Of a DNA stretch of 64,000 nt, positions 43,830 through 57,516 are shown one piece after another. The DNA comes from Jaltomata sinuosa (taxonomy: Eukaryota; Streptophyta; Magnoliopsida; Solanales; Solanaceae). How positions within the stretch are numbered: position 1 is the stretch's first letter; every line of letters starts with the position of its first letter. The notes under the pieces are model-generated. The model was not told where the DNA came from. It saw only the letters and a list, made by a program, of their open reading frames with translations, and made no database searches. A program made the translations under genes and the position numbers. The stretch lies in NCBI GenBank assembly GCA_003996215.1, contig QJPP01007218.1, positions 124,001 to 188,000 on the forward strand, in the 5' to 3' direction.

Positions 43830-45580
43830 ATAAATTGATTGAGTCATTATATTTCACTCTTCCTTTTCCGTTAAAGAAAATTTTGTAATGTCATTATATA
43901 TTAATACAATATTATAGAAAAAATACATCTCTCCTCAGAATAGAAAGAAAAATCTCAAAAATATCATTGGGCTAACTGTACTCAGATCTAACCAGTTCCA
44001 ACTTCTAAGGGACTTGGATTTCTTTTTTCCTCCTCCTCCTCACATTATTTGGAAATGTGACGAGCTTTCACTTGCGTATAGACCTAGACATAATTGTCAA
44101 AGTTAAATGTGCAATTTTACGCTTCAACTAATTTCCATGTTACGGGTATCTGTTACATGAATATGAAGATACCTATTTTACAAATAGAAGAGCATTGATA
44201 CTTGTAAGAAATTAAATTTGTAGTTACTTTTTATTTCTTATTTTTGTCTAATTCACTTCAATTTAAACTAGTCTTGTTTCTGCCTTTGTAAGTTTTTCTT
44301 CAATTCCTTGAGTGCTATTTACACATTTCAAGCAGAGCTAATTATATTATCAAACGATTAGATTTGAAAGGCATTATCTTACCTTTGAATTGCTTCTAAA
44401 TAATAGCAACCACGATGGTATTGATGATTTAAACATATTTTGAAATTAAAAATAATACGAAATATTATGCAAGTAAAAGTTGATACTCTTATTGGCATAT
44501 TCAATCAAGTGAAGTCTAATTTCTATTTTAAAATATTTCTGCCGCTTATAAAATAATTTAATAGTTTATGTAACAAACTAACTCAATTGAAAGAGTTTTC
44601 AAAACTAAAATCAATAGAAACTTACCTAAGATCTAAACACATCTGATGTTATTTGACGTACAATAATTTATATATACCTATCAATATCTTACATAAGATT
44701 ACATGAATGCACTGCCAATTGAAAAAAAGAAAATTATTTATTCAAATAATTTTTGGGTGGGTGCTGCTGGCTTCTGGCTGCTGATAGCCGGATTTGTGGA
44801 CTGACTATATCACGTATACTCATTTAATATATATGACATGACATTGTTAACACAAAACACGTATTTGATCAGTGTCAACCACTTTACTATTAATAGAAGT
44901 ACGTTGATCAAAATAATACATAGAGAAGACGACCGGTTTAATGCGTATAACTTACGGTTAAATTGTTTACTTTGGTGTAAAGAAGTTAATTTTTTACCTT
45001 TTGCGCATGCCATATTATTGATACAAACACCTTACTTTTTAAATATAAGTAGATTAACAAAATTATTTGAGGATTAGGTAATACAGTGACTGATCTTTGG
45101 GCATCAGTTTCTCCATCAATTATCTGATTTATGCGTCCTTCAGCTTCTTTCAAAATATCAAAATTGTCATTCTATTTATTACTTCTTAAAGAGGTGTTTC
45201 AAGTCAGCACTAGACACTTAAAAATGGACGGAGGGAGTATTTGTTGTAAAAATTATGTGAAAAAGGAAAAGATATTTAACGTGAAATGACCAAATATTGG
45301 AAGACATAGAGGAATGGCTTCGTATTGTTGGTCCTAGGTAAGGTGGGATTCTTAATCTTAAATGGAACACAAGTCCATGTTAGCACCGACAGCGCATGAT
45401 TGATAAGCAATTAATGTAATAACCATGTCTTCACTCTTTACGCTTACGGGTCTTTCTTTGGAATCTAAGTTATGTCAAAGCTATAATGATGGAATCATAA
45501 TTTACAAATTAATTAGACTTAATACATACTCCCTACTGACCATTTTACTTGGATCACATTTTTTATTTAGATGCTCCTTA
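43830..45580. other. No gene recognised
   Basis: AT-rich spacer. Single MITE ends are visible at about 45225 (GGACGGAGGGAGTATT) and 45528 (TACTCCCTACTGACCATTTT), each without a convincing partner, which suggests broken Stowaway-like copies. Reading frames here are short and unlike known proteins. Confidence 0.45.
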
Positions 45581-45589
45581 AGAAAAATA

Positions 45590-45850
45590 CTCTCTTTGTC
45601 CCATATTAGTTGGTCACTATACTAAAAATAGTTGTCTCATATTAGTTAACTACCTTACTAAATCAAGAAATCATTAAAAAAAAAAATCCCACATTATCCT
45701 TGCAATTAATTATTTTTGAAAGTGTTCACACTTGTTTGTAAAGTTCCAAAGAAGTTTCTTAAGGGGTGAATTAGTAAAACTACCTTTTTATTTATGATTT
45801 CTTAACATGCGTGTAAAAAAAAGTGATCAACTAATATGAGACGGAGGGAG
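45590..45850. mobile_element. Stowaway-like MITE
   Basis: The ends are CTCTCTTTGTCCCATATTAG and, inverted, CTCCCTCCGTCTCATATTAG. It is flanked by TA at 45588-45589 and 45851-45852, the Tc1/mariner target duplication. 261 bp, non-coding. Confidence 0.85.
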
Positions 45851-46342
45851 TATTAACTAGAGTGTAACCTAACTAAATTATCTTTATTTATTATCCCTCA
45901 ATATATAAGAATTTTTTCTTTTGCACTACATTAATATCTCTCCATGTATATGACTAACGGTAAAGGTTGAAGCAAATCACTAATTATATCTTGATTTATT
46001 AAAATGAAAACTATTTTGGATCATCTATTTATTGTAAGGACGACAAGTATTTAGCCTCTTAAACTTGTTATGTTGTTTTATTTACACATTCGAACTAAGC
46101 CATGTTTTGAATACCTCAACTCCTAATAAAATATTTCAATGATACATTTTTGGTTCAATATTTGAAATAATTTTTTTATATATTCTCATTCATCTGTTAG
46201 ATAGTTAAGTTAAGAGAGAAAAAATCAGAAATAACGGTACTTTGAGCCTGATAGTTTGATTAATTATCAAATGTAATAGTAGTTTATTTTAAAAAGCTCA
46301 CGATACACTCTGTATCAATGTGCATCAATTGAAGAATATTAG

Positions 46343-46455
46343 TAGCTCAGTTGATTAACTATATGAACTTCCACCCTGATGGTGTGAGTTCGATTCTCAA
46401 CGTTGTGATCTCATTCTCATTGCCTCTTCATCTACCCGTATTTTTAAAAAAAAGT
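46343..46455 (+). mobile_element. tRNA-like SINE fragment
   Basis: TAGTAGCTCAGTTGATTAAC (box A-like) and GTGTGAGTTCGATTCTCAAC (box B GTTCGATTC) are spaced as in a tRNA head. A short body and an A-rich end (TTTTTAAAAAAAAG) follow. It could be an Au-type SINE. No acceptor-stem pairing supports a true tRNA. Confidence 0.5.
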
Positions 46456-46637
46456 TAGTGTATCAATTTGCTTTATATCCGTTGTATATGTTCCCTCTGT
46501 CTTAAAGCGAACCAATACAAAAGCGATTGATACAGCTCCAACTAAACAAATACAAAGTGAAACAGATAAAACTCAAACTCTTGTTATGTTTATAATTTTT
46601 TTGAACTCTCACTATTTCGGGAAAATACAGAGCATAT

Positions 46638-46911
46638 ATTGTAATGACCCTTTCGGTCATTTACACGTTTTCGTCTTTCTTGTACCATTAGAGCTTGCCT
46701 GTAGTGGCCCCAAGTCATTCATGGCTTGTCGGAACCGGCAGTTCGGTGCCCAGACCGTTTGTTTGGTCTTTATGGCCGTCCCTTATTTTAGAGCTTCAAC
46801 TTTGGAAATCGTTGACTTCAGTCAACATTCTTGGTAATATCAAAGAATTAAACCAAGGTTCTAGGTCAAAGGAATCTCTTATATAAAAGTTTGAGTTAAA
46901 GAAATGCCTCG
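46638..46911 (+). mobile_element. LTR fragment (TGTAATGACCC type)
   Basis: It starts TGTAATGACCCTTTCGGTCA, a common Ty3-type LTR start, and is cut off by the next LTR-like unit at about 46912. No coding capacity. Confidence 0.45.
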
Positions 46912-49900
46912 TGTAACACCTCGCCTGTTTGGAAGGTTTAAATTAACCCGTACCTTCGAGGTAAGACTAATAGTGTCTAATATACTAAGAAGGATGTGTT
47001 ATGAGGTATTATAATCGCAAAATGGTCGTATGATAAGTTTTGAAGTCAAGCAAGTTGCGAAACAAAAGTCGGAAAAAGTTATTGTAAATTCCTTTATGGA
47101 ATTCTCTTTAAATTTGGGTTAAATGTCTTGGGTGTTTCTCCCAATATATAAAGAGTTAGAAGTCCCCTGACATACTAAATTGAAGGTCTACGAATCTAGT
47201 TTCCAACGCACTAAACCGTTCATCTATACGACTTCAGAATAGAGAGATATTCACGTTTTCGTAAGACTATGCAAGCAGACACGTCAAAGTAGGGCCCCTA
47301 TCCTAAGTCGGTTTTCCTTTATAAAGGTTGTTTCAGCTTCGTTTTAACTCATAAAAATCAACCAAAATTCATATAAAATCAGATGGAAAGCCCCTAAATA
47401 CTCCATGAACTTTGATCCTTTCAATTCAGAAGTTTAGCGGAAGTTGCTCTACGGAGAGAGCTCGTCATTTTGGTATAGTTTTCCCCATTGATTTTAAAGT
47501 GTATCTCCATGGGTGTTGTGTCAGCAAGCTAGTAGGTATTTTCTGAGTATTTGGCAGTAGCTACGGAGTTATATTGGCGAGGTATGGATCCCGTACACTT
47601 ATCTATTTGTTGAATCAAGATTTTAAGCTTCTAGTTATGAAAAGCTGTTTTTGCCGATATCTCGTAGTAGTTTCTTGTTGAATTTGGATTCGGTTGTTGT
47701 TCCTGCGAGGAGTCAGGTTGTTTAGCATAGGATATTGAATATTTTTGTCCAGGAAGTCTCTCCCCTACGATCCTCCTTCGTAATTACATGTTCTAGTATC
47801 ATTTTTACAGCTTTTCGAGCCACGAAGTGGTGTTTTGGATATTGTGGCTTTGGACAACCCCTTTACCTTATTATGTTTGGTTATTGTTGTGGTATACTGG
47901 TTGTGGTAAGGTGCTGGAGGGATTGGAAAATTTGTGCGATTCTTTTAGGGATCGCATACGATAGTGATTGGATTGAACAACGTGAAGTACACCTTGAAAT
48001 AGTGCCTCAGGAGCTCGTCGCTCCTTTGAGATGTGGTTAACATATTGTTGTTGGAATTAGCTGCCATTTATTATTGTTCCATTACCTTGGTTGGTCAGGA
48101 TTTATAGAGACGCCTTTGGGACTTCAGTTGAAAGTATTTTTGTGATTCGGAGCTTCCCGGAGCAGTCGAGCCTGGACGACGTCGTTCCCACAACTAGTCA
48201 TCGGATGACAGGTAGGTTATGGGTTTCCCTACCTAGACTCTGCGCATATAGGCTATAACTGCATTAATTAACATCCTTGGGTGGGTTGTTATATGTTGGT
48301 ACTCCAAACTTTGTCTGCCTTGTTCTTCCGTTTAATTCATACATTGTTTGTAGTATTCGCGTAGTATTGTATATTACCCTTGTGGTCCTGTGTGGCCTTG
48401 TATTGACTCTGGAACATAGATGGTGGGTTATTTGGGGAATGTCCGCGAGGCCCGGACATAGAGATGATCCTTTTAGGCTGGTTATATCTGCTGAGTAGCT
48501 GTTGGGCCTGTGCAGGGCTGATAGGAGTTGTTGTGAGCTGCTACTTTTATATTTGTGTGCGAGCATATCATCCATGAAAAAGGTTTTTCCCTGCATGTTT
48601 TACTAGAGTTTTGGCTGCGAGCCACTACCGACAGTTTTCCTAAATTTGCATGGCCCCGGGGGCCCATTTTTTATACTGTTAATGATAGAAAAGGGGATTT
48701 TTGGATGTTTTCGCACTGATTTTATTACTGGTGTTAGTCTCTGCCGGGCAGAGCACCAGACTTGATTTTATTACTGATACTAGTCTCTACCGGGCTGAGC
48801 ACTAGACTTGATTTACTACAGTTTTGGACCCGGTTATGCCCGGGCACCTTTGAAGGGGTTTTTGAAGCATTTTCTACTACTTTAGTCCTGGACAAGGTCT
48901 GGGCATGCATATTCGAGACTGAGTCTCTATCTTGATCCCGGACTTGCTTCCGGATGACATGTTTTGATACTGAGTTTTAGTATGGGGTCCGGGACCTTCA
49001 TGGACCTTGCCACTTCGGGCTTCGGGCTGCGTGTGCCGGAGGGAGGGGTATACAGTGGAGTAGAGGTATACGGGCAGTGTCCTTCCATGGAACCTACCTG
49101 CTGGGCTCGATCGGCGCCGGAGGGAGTACATACAGAGATACCATTTCACCTGAGATCTTCATGCATCATATCTTTCATTGTTTGAGGCTCCATCCTTGTT
49201 TGCTGTTTGTTGATTGTACGCTCCGGTAGTATGGGATGCCGGAGGGTTTATTTTTACTTGATTGCGTTCCTCGGTTGTATGGGCGGCCTTTGGGACTGTA
49301 GGTAGATTATATTTACTCATGTCGTTATATAGACCTTGTCTTGGCATTCGATTCTTGAAGGATTAGATCATATCTTTCATTGTTTGAGGCTTCAGTTGTG
49401 GGATTTTCTGATTATTGAGAGGGCTAAGGAGCCCTATCTTATTGAGGCACTTTTGTGTGGCCTTCTGAGCAGAGTGTGAGATTCAAATTCCATTCTTATC
49501 GAGATTTGAGTAGTATCTCTCAGTTGTTGTGGGTTAGTTATTCCATCCTAGGGTTGGACTTGTTGGGTAGATTTCTGTTATGCTACCTTGTAATTGGATT
49601 GGTGTTGTGATTTCCTTATACTTGTTGATTTCATTTTTGAGTATGATAGACTGCTTTCCTTCTTTTCCTTTACTTGAGGTTACCGGTATACCGCCACTTT
49701 CTCAAACTCTCTCTTTCTCTCTCTCTTTACTTACTTATATTATTGTGCAAGGACTCCAGGTGCGTTCTCCTTTCCTTCACCTGTGATTCTGTGTAGTTAT
49801 ATCCTCTATGCTGGCATGTGTTACTTGTAGCTCTTGATTATGGATGATCTGTGCTAGCTCCTTGTGCCTTGCTTATTGCTTCAGTGACTGCTTTCTTGCT

Positions 49901-50107
49901 ATCTGTTACTTACTGCTTTTATATCTTATATGCGCTCAGTCGGCCGATGATGCCTACTGAGTACCCGTTGTCTTGGTGCTCATACTACACTTCTGCACTT
50001 TTTGGTGCAGATATTAATTGATCTTTCGTTGTTGATCGCGTTGGAGACTCGTGCAACTTTTGGATCTTCGAGACTGGGTGAGCGCCTGACGGTTGGGACT
50101 TGTCTAT
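46912..50107 (+). mobile_element. Non-coding Ty3-type LTR-like unit
   Basis: It begins near TGTAACACCTCGCCTGTTTG. It includes a duplicated stretch at about 48728-48813 (ACTAGTCTCTACCGGGC-type) and ends in a GATGCCTACTGAGTACCCG / CTTCTGCACTTTTTGGTGCA motif common at chromovirus LTR ends. No gag or pol domain is seen over 3.2 kb, so it is a long solo LTR or a deleted element. The boundaries are approximate. Confidence 0.45.
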
Positions 50108-52599
50108 GTTGACACCCAATTTTGGCTCCCCGTGCTTAAAATTAACGTCTTCAGGTCTCCTGATCGTTAAAGAGCACAAAATACATTTTTTACACATTTT
50201 TTCATGAAATATAATAATTTATTGATAATCATCCTTATTTTAGGAATTTTATCAATTTATTGATATATTTTTATTTCTCACAATTTATTGATAATTATCC
50301 TTTATTTTGTAAATATTAGGATTTTATCAATTTATTGTCATTATACAATTTTTGACAATCGCAATATTTTTTACAGTCATCCGCACACGTACACAATAGA
50401 AATACTACAATTTCAATCATTTAAAATACATTACATTTTATTTTTTCACATACCAATGCACACATTTTTGTACATTATTTATATTCTCTAATACATTCCG
50501 CAAGCACAAGAGGTCGGAGCAATTAATTCTAATACGCAGAGCAACGAACCAGTCAAGTCAGGGTCTTGTCATCTTTAATAAAGGTGACATTTGACATGAC
50601 TGAATACGGCTATCGTCCTCTAGTTAATAATCTTGTGCATTGGTTAATAATTTGGGTCAAGTCAAGGTCTTGTCACCTTTAATAAAGGTGACATTTGACA
50701 TGACTGATTAGGGCTATCGTCCATCGGTTAATAAACTTTATACATTGGTTAATAGGGTAAATAATCTATCGGATAATAACCAAAAAATAAAAAGAATTAG
50801 TCTTTTATTTTTTGGACAAAGGGGGGTTTTGTTTTATATTATAAAAGGGGGGAAGGGGCGCATTTTATTTTGGGGGGAAGACACCTAAAAAAAAATACAC
50901 ACACACACGTTTTTTTTCTATACACACACACACCCCATCAGATTTTTCTCTTTTCCTCTCTCTAAAGCCCCTCTTCCTTTTATCTCTGGTTGCTCTCTCT
51001 CTCTCCCCGCTCTCCCCTTCCGTCGTTGCCTCGCCGGAGGTGGTGACCGGCGAGCAACCACCACCAAAGCTGCCACCACCACCACGATGTCCTTCCCCCC
51101 TCTGTTTTGCCACTGTGACGGGCCAAATCTGGCCGAAGTTATGCGTTTTTCGGCGTTGCTCCGGCAAGAGCCGTTGAAGCAACGCCACTTCCATCATTGG
51201 TTTGTCTTGTTGTCTCCACTAAATGAGGTTTTAATTTATTTTTTTTATGTTTCTATGTCACTTGTACAGATTTGGTCAGAGTTGTAATTTTTTTCCGAAA
51301 AAGCTCCATTTTTTCCGGCGACCTCCATGAACAACGACGACCTATACTTGCTCCGATTTTCGTGCTTATATATGTAATTTTTCAGATCTGAACATATTTT
51401 ACATTTTGGCGATATTCTCGTGCTTGCCCGGAGTTTTAAAAAAACTCCGACAACCTCGCTTGCTCGTCCATGGCTGCTAACTATTTTGTTATTATTTGTT
51501 TGCTGAATAGTGACTCTTTCCGTGGAGCTTTGGCCGGTTGTGCCCATTTTCCACCCGGAAAATTTACTCCGGAGATGGGTTTTGTCCTCGGTACTGTTTT
51601 GGCCCATTTTTGGGCTGGTTGGACGATTTTGTCCTTGCTCTTTACTATTTTTGATATTACATTGATATTGAACAAATACTACACAAAAAGTGGCCAATGA
51701 AAAAACTCCCGTCGATTTTTGAGGCCTCCACAATATAAAAGACGGATACATATATACATGCGTAGCAAGAAAAAATAAATATTGGGCGATGACGAAATCT
51801 TGTTATTACAAGACGAAATAAAAAGTTTTATGATCCGCATCTTGGCGAGGTGATCTCGGGTGGCCAACCGATGCTTCGCAGGCATGGCGTATCTAAAACT
51901 TAAATACAACTACATATCTGAGCCCATACTATAATAAAATTATATTTTTCTTATATTTACATACAATATATGTATTTCTTTAACTTATTTTGGTAAATAT
52001 TTATTTGTTATTGAATTTGTTTACTAAGTGTTTATACAGGTACATGAGGATGCTTCCCGAAGACGATAATTAAAAGGAGCTTGAAGATCTCTCCAAAATT
52101 TATTGCTTTATTTATATCCTTGTAATTCTTGTAATTATACAAAAAACTAAAATATAGTGAAAACTTTACTTTTGGGGTGTCGGGTGGGAGTGTCCCTTTA
52201 TTTACTTATCTGTTATTACGCACTTAGGCAAAACTTTAAGTCGTAAGTACTTTTATAAACCGATTAATTCAACTTAGATACTTAAGTTGATTAATTCATA
52301 TCTTTACGCAAACATTAGGCCGTCTTTTCTTTTTCTCAAAATCGTCCTTTTAATCATTTTACTTGAACTTTACAAATGATTCTTTACATATTTACTTTGA
52401 AAATTAATATTCTTTTCTCATTCTTAAACTCATTTTCTCTTGCAAAAGCGAACAATACGTAATGAAAAATGCAAGTCAATCAATATAAATCATTGTACAA
52501 TCTTTTTCGATACATTTTTTTACATTATACACATATTTTACATTCCTTACTCAATATATTTATTCTTACATTATTTGTACTTAAATATATATTACTTAT
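50108..52599 (+). mobile_element. Tat-like LTR sequence, target of the gag element
   Basis: It starts TGTTGACACCCAATTTTGGC, the same first 17 bases as the minus-strand LTR of the gag element to its right. A ~120-bp segment (TCTTTAATAAAGGTGACATT, GACATGACTGA) is duplicated at 50565-50610 and 50670-50715. A TATA-like TTATATTATAAAAGGGGGG lies near 50835, followed by ACACACAC and CT-rich leader-like sequence. It ends abruptly where the gag element begins. No coding domain was recognised. Confidence 0.5.
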
Positions 52600-55318
52600 T
52601 GTCATACCCCATTTTAACCGAGTCGAAATAGTGTACAACATATTGGTGATTCCTAAAATAATTAACTAACTTAAGGAAGTCGCCACCTAATTAATATGGT
52701 GAATTAGGACACCTAAAGTGACTAAAGTTATTGTCTAATGTTAACTCCATTTTAAGGTCTACTAATATGAGATTCTAGGTAAGGGTTCAATTAATCTAAA
52801 GGGAAGGTATTAAACACCCTTTAAGATCCGTTAAATTACGGTTAACCGGCCAAACTTAGGTTGATTAATTAGGCTTAAAAAGTCATTAAAAAATTATATG
52901 TCAAAATGCAAGTCATGTTTTTGGAAAAAGAATAATTCAAGGACAAGACTTTCAAAAGCATACTTGAAATAAAGTGAGCAAAGGTTTTGAAAAAAATGTC
53001 ATTTGTTAGAGAAAAGGAACTTGATTTATTAATTAGAACAAGCTTCGTTATCATGAAAAAGTTGTTGTAACTTGGTAGCTAAGACATAAATTACGAGGTT
53101 AAAAGACGAGGTATATTTTAAGCTCTAAACATTATACTACCGCCCTCTCATGTCACGGGATTTAATAACTCTAAGCTACCCGAGGGAATAAATTATTACT
53201 AACATACTCAAGAATATTATACACAACAAGTAATAAATGTAAATAACATGTTAGTAGTCAAAACACATAAAACACATAAGATATACACAAAATTAATTAG
53301 CAAGATAGAGAAGGTCGAGAACATCCGCCATTTCTTCCTCATCCTCCTTTTCATTTTTTGTTCGGATGTATCGCGAGAGAGAGAGCAAGAGACATGTATG
53401 AAGGTGTAGATGCACGTTTCAAGACTTGCGGTGATGTCGAGTCTTAGAGTAGGACTCTTCGACTCCGGTGTTCATGTAAAAGAAAAGGGAATGAAAGAGT
53501 TAGGAGAATAATCTGATCCTCAACAATGTCTAAACGAAAATACTAAACAACTATGAAAATAGTAATAATAACTCATTAGAGAAAGTTAATATACGACTTA
53601 CTATATATAAGCATGGTTTATATCTCAACATTCTGTTTATTATGTGTAGAAAAGTTTACATTCTCATCTAAATGAACTAGATGTTTCACATTTGTTGGAA
53701 TAACAAATAAAATCTATACAAACTAAATCTGCAATAAGTATACTACATAGACATATACCTCTAAAGACAGAGTAACATAGAATGAGTAGGGATTAAGGTC
53801 TCATTGTTATTATACCAAAAAAAATAAATTCCATATTCCTTAGTTAAGCATGTACCAATGAATAGAGTTTTCCCAAATACTAGTATATCTAATTCTAAAT
53901 CATAGTAATTAATATACCACTGTGGATCACACGATTCATGTTTTGAGTCTAGCCGGATTGCAACGCGGGTTTACGCTATTCTACCACATAACAGAGAGTT
54001 ATAAATTTAAACCACGAAAATATGATAGCGCCATCTATAAAATTCACGACTAGATTTTAACAACACTACTCAAAATCCATTAATATATTACAACACAACT
54101 AAAGACAAAGAAGAAAAATAGGTAAATAAAGCCTAACTCATGCTTTCCTAACAAAACACAGATATTCCATTAAATAGTCAGAAATAACGAAGATCGAATT
54201 TTACCTCTTGTAGTGCAGTGAACTAGGAATCGTCGGCCTTGAATCTAATCTCTCTTCACAAACAGATTCGAAATCTCTTGAAACACCTCTGTTGTTGTAC
54301 AATAGGAGCAAAGGATTTCTTTTAAAGAGTTGTAAACAAATAGTAAAGTTGAAAAGGAGATGGAGGGCGGCTGAAACTTTTTTTTCAAACGGACCCCAAA
54401 TGCTAGTATTTATAGGGAGAAGTTAGGGCTTGCTAGGGACTCAAAATTTGGGCGGGATTTCTTTCAAAATCGAGTCAAACGATCCATTTGAATTTTGAAC
54501 GTTGGAGACCCTTACAATGGATGACAACAAAGACAGAGACAGGGCAGATTTTATGCCAGGAATGGCAAGAAAAGAAAGCAAAATCGAAAGGAGGAAAGAT
54601 ATTAACCTTGTCCAATTCTTCCCCAAGAGTTTATATCAAAATCTTAGTCAAAGTCTCCAGTTTCAAAGTGATTTGCTGTAAGGAATCAACTCCGAAACAG
54701 CCATACAAGTTTGCAATTTTGAGGCAGAGGTCAAATCTTTTTCTCAAAATGAAGATGAAGACAACATTTTATCTGTTATTGCAGAGGGTGAGAGAGACGT
54801 TAGGAAGAGAGAGTAGGTGAGGGTGCGACTCTTTGGCCAAGAAAATAAATTTAGGGTTGCATTGAATTTGGGTCATGTCTATTGTTTTGGGCTAGATATT
54901 GGGTCTATTTTTTAGGCTTATTTTGGCAAAATTTGATATTTTTTCTTTCTTTAAATTAATTGTCTTGAGCTTCTAATTTAATAACTAGTGTAATATATAT
55001 TATGATAAAAAAAATAGTTATGTAAAAAAGTACTTATAATTAGTTTAGTAAATATGAAACTCAAAAATAAAGTAACAACGGTTAATTAAAAAAATAGTAA
55101 TAATATTAATTTTGTTGATAATATATTCGTGATCTTTAAGAAATGGAAAAAATAATATTAAAAGGATAATAATAACAAAATTTTAAGGTAGTAAAAGTAT
55201 AGTATATAATAGGTAATAACGGTAATAATAGTAAAATGTAAGATATTTAATTTATTAAAAATTTAGAAGCCAAAGGAAATAAATTAGAAGAAAGGAGGGA
55301 CAAAATTGGGTGTCAACA
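52600..55318 (-). repeat. 3' LTR of the gag element
   Basis: 2,719 bp, TGTCATACCCC ... GGGTGTCAACA on the plus strand, so it starts TGTTGACACCC on the element strand. A TATA-like TATAAATA lies at plus 54407-54414. Every segment compared repeats at an offset of exactly 9,167 bp in the other LTR. Confidence 0.92.
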
Positions 55319-55335
55319 GTTGCCCCACTTTGAAC
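55319..55335 (-). promoter_or_regulatory. Polypurine tract
   Basis: On the element strand, GTTCAAAGTGGGGCAAC abuts the 3' LTR start. The AAAGTGGGGCA core is purine-rich and correctly placed for plus-strand DNA priming. It is typical of Tat/Ogre-type elements. Confidence 0.7.
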
Positions 55336-56184
55336 GGAGATGATGTAAGAGTCTTCGTGCAAAGGAGTTGACTTGGTAGCCAATTTTGTTCCGGCCAACA
55401 AATATAGCCTTGGAGGAATTAAATCGATACAAACATTAGAAGATTATGGATAACAGGATGTAGGAAAGATTAAGACGACTTGATATAAGATGTTTTAAAG
55501 ATCATGACCGAACCTCGATTTTGAGTCGCCTACATATCTCGGGTTCCACGAGAATCAGGTCATATGTAGTTCAAGAGTTTTGAAAAACGTGTTACTAGCG
55601 GATTTGTAGCAACCAGGAGTTTAAAAATAAGTTATAAGAGTATTCGAGAATGGAAGGTATGTCCATAGCTTCTTCATTATAGATGTGGTGCACAACACAC
55701 CCATAAGTAGAACTCTACTACACACGTTTTCATGATACTCTAAGATTGAATTGACATGTCGAGCTGCAGATTCTCAAAAAAAAACTGCCCCAGTGTCGAG
55801 TTATGGAGACACTGGGTAGTGCAAGGAGTTGAGGGGTTATGAAAGAGTTAATTGAGTGGAGATCTAGCGATGGAAATGAAGAAAAGCTTGAATAACCTAC
55901 ATACTACATGTTCGTGAAATGTAGGCGGAATGAAGTTCGAGAGTAGATCCTTGACCTCTGCTAGTGAGTTTGATATTCCTCTTTAGCAAATTTGCCTCAG
56001 TTCACTGCTAAGATAAAGTTCCACGTTGTGATGCGTCTCTTGTTATTGTAATTGGCGTGTGTATATTGTATTTTCTGTCAAAACTTAATAAAAAGTAGTT
56101 AGCAAATTACGTAAGACAAAGCATAGGGTAAATGAAATATAAACTGAAATATGTGTGAAGTCGTATTGCTATGAGAAAGAAAGT

Positions 56185-56700
56185 AAGTGTATAGCCATTT
56201 GGCTTATGCATATGAGTCTCCGGTTGTCTTCGGGAACTTTAATGATAAATGAGGCCTCCGGTTGTCTTCGGGGACTCAATGATGTCTGTAAAGTTTGAGA
56301 TAAAGTCATTAAAGTGGGTAAAGTATATTAAAGTAAATTGGTAAAGTAGAGAGTAAAGTAAGTGTATAGCCGTTTGGTTTATGCAGATAAGTCTCCGGTT
56401 GTCTTCGGGGACTTCAATGATAAATGAGACCTCCGGTTGTCTTCGGGGACTCAATGATGTCTGTAAAGTTATGATAAAGTCATTAAAGTAGGTAAAGTGA
56501 TTTAAAGTCATTGGTAAAGTAGAGAGTAAAGTAAGTGTATAGCCGTTTGGCTTATGCAGATGAGTCTCCGGTTGTCTTCGGGGACTTCAATTATAAATGA
56601 GACCTCCGGTTGTCTTCGGGGACTCAATGATGTCTTAATGATAAATGAGGCCTCCGGTTGTCTTCGGAGACTTTATGATATCTGTAAAGTTTAAAGTAAA
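56185..56700. repeat. ~174-bp tandem repeats with doubled CTCCGGTTGTCTTCGGGGAC
   Basis: Units start at about 56185, 56360 and 56533, with a partial fourth near 56637. Each carries two copies of CTCCGGTTGTCTTCGGGGAC followed by TCAATGAT and an AAAGTCATTAAAGT block. It lies between gag and the 3' LTR, the usual place for tandem repeats in Tat/Ogre elements. Confidence 0.85.
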
Positions 56701-57516
56701 GTCGTTAAAGTAGGTAAAATGAATTATAAAAGTAATTAGTAAAGTAGTAAATAAATGAAGTCGCTTGGCTGCTGTTGTGGATGATGATTGTGACTGGTTG
56801 AATATCGCATTTGATTTTTGATGTGCGATTTCATGGTGGGTCGAGTGACCTCTTAAATGAAATTTATTTTCCTTTCCATCAGATTTCAAAATAATGTCAC
56901 CTGCAAAATTTAGGTAAAGACGTCAATAAAGATATAAAGTTATAACGAAGTAAAAGGAGTAAAGTCAAAGATAAAGTGAGAAATGAAGTTGTTTGGTTTA
57001 TTAGGGCGAGGCCATGGGTCCAAATGACGCCTTTGGGCCATGATTGGTAATCTTGACATTGATCCAATATTGTCATCTTGTATTTTTGTCATTCCTGCAC
57101 TCAAAGAAAAATTCTTAGTTTGGGAGGGGGTGTTGATTCGTGTTGACTTGAGCCTTGACTTTGTTGGCCCTCCGCTCGTCTTGTTTATTCAGACCTTGTG
57201 ACCTCCGTTTGGAGCTTGGCAAATGAACAAGTAGTGAAGGTTTTTTTTTTTTTTTTTTATTGAGAAAATATAAGCACTTGAAAATATATATGACAATATA
57301 TATAAAAATATGTGTATAGGTTGTAAAAAAAATTCTACCAACTCTTAGATTGTGACACTTTATGAAACAAAATGAATCGTTCTTTGACGGTTTACTTCGT
57401 CTTCGGTAGCTTGAATCAAGTATAACTTGGCACGTCCGATCACTCCCTGTGCATGTCTTTCCAAAATCTCCCCTAGTTTTGACTTTGGAAAAGTAACTAA
57501 ACTTATGTTGTGGTGA

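Noticed and set aside
51245..51751. 168-codon minus-strand frame
   Set aside because: No recognisable domain; composition follows the surrounding LTR-like, non-coding sequence.
54488..54820. 110-residue frame present twice (also 63655-63987)
   Set aside because: It lies inside both LTRs and is duplicated only because the LTRs are; no domain is visible.
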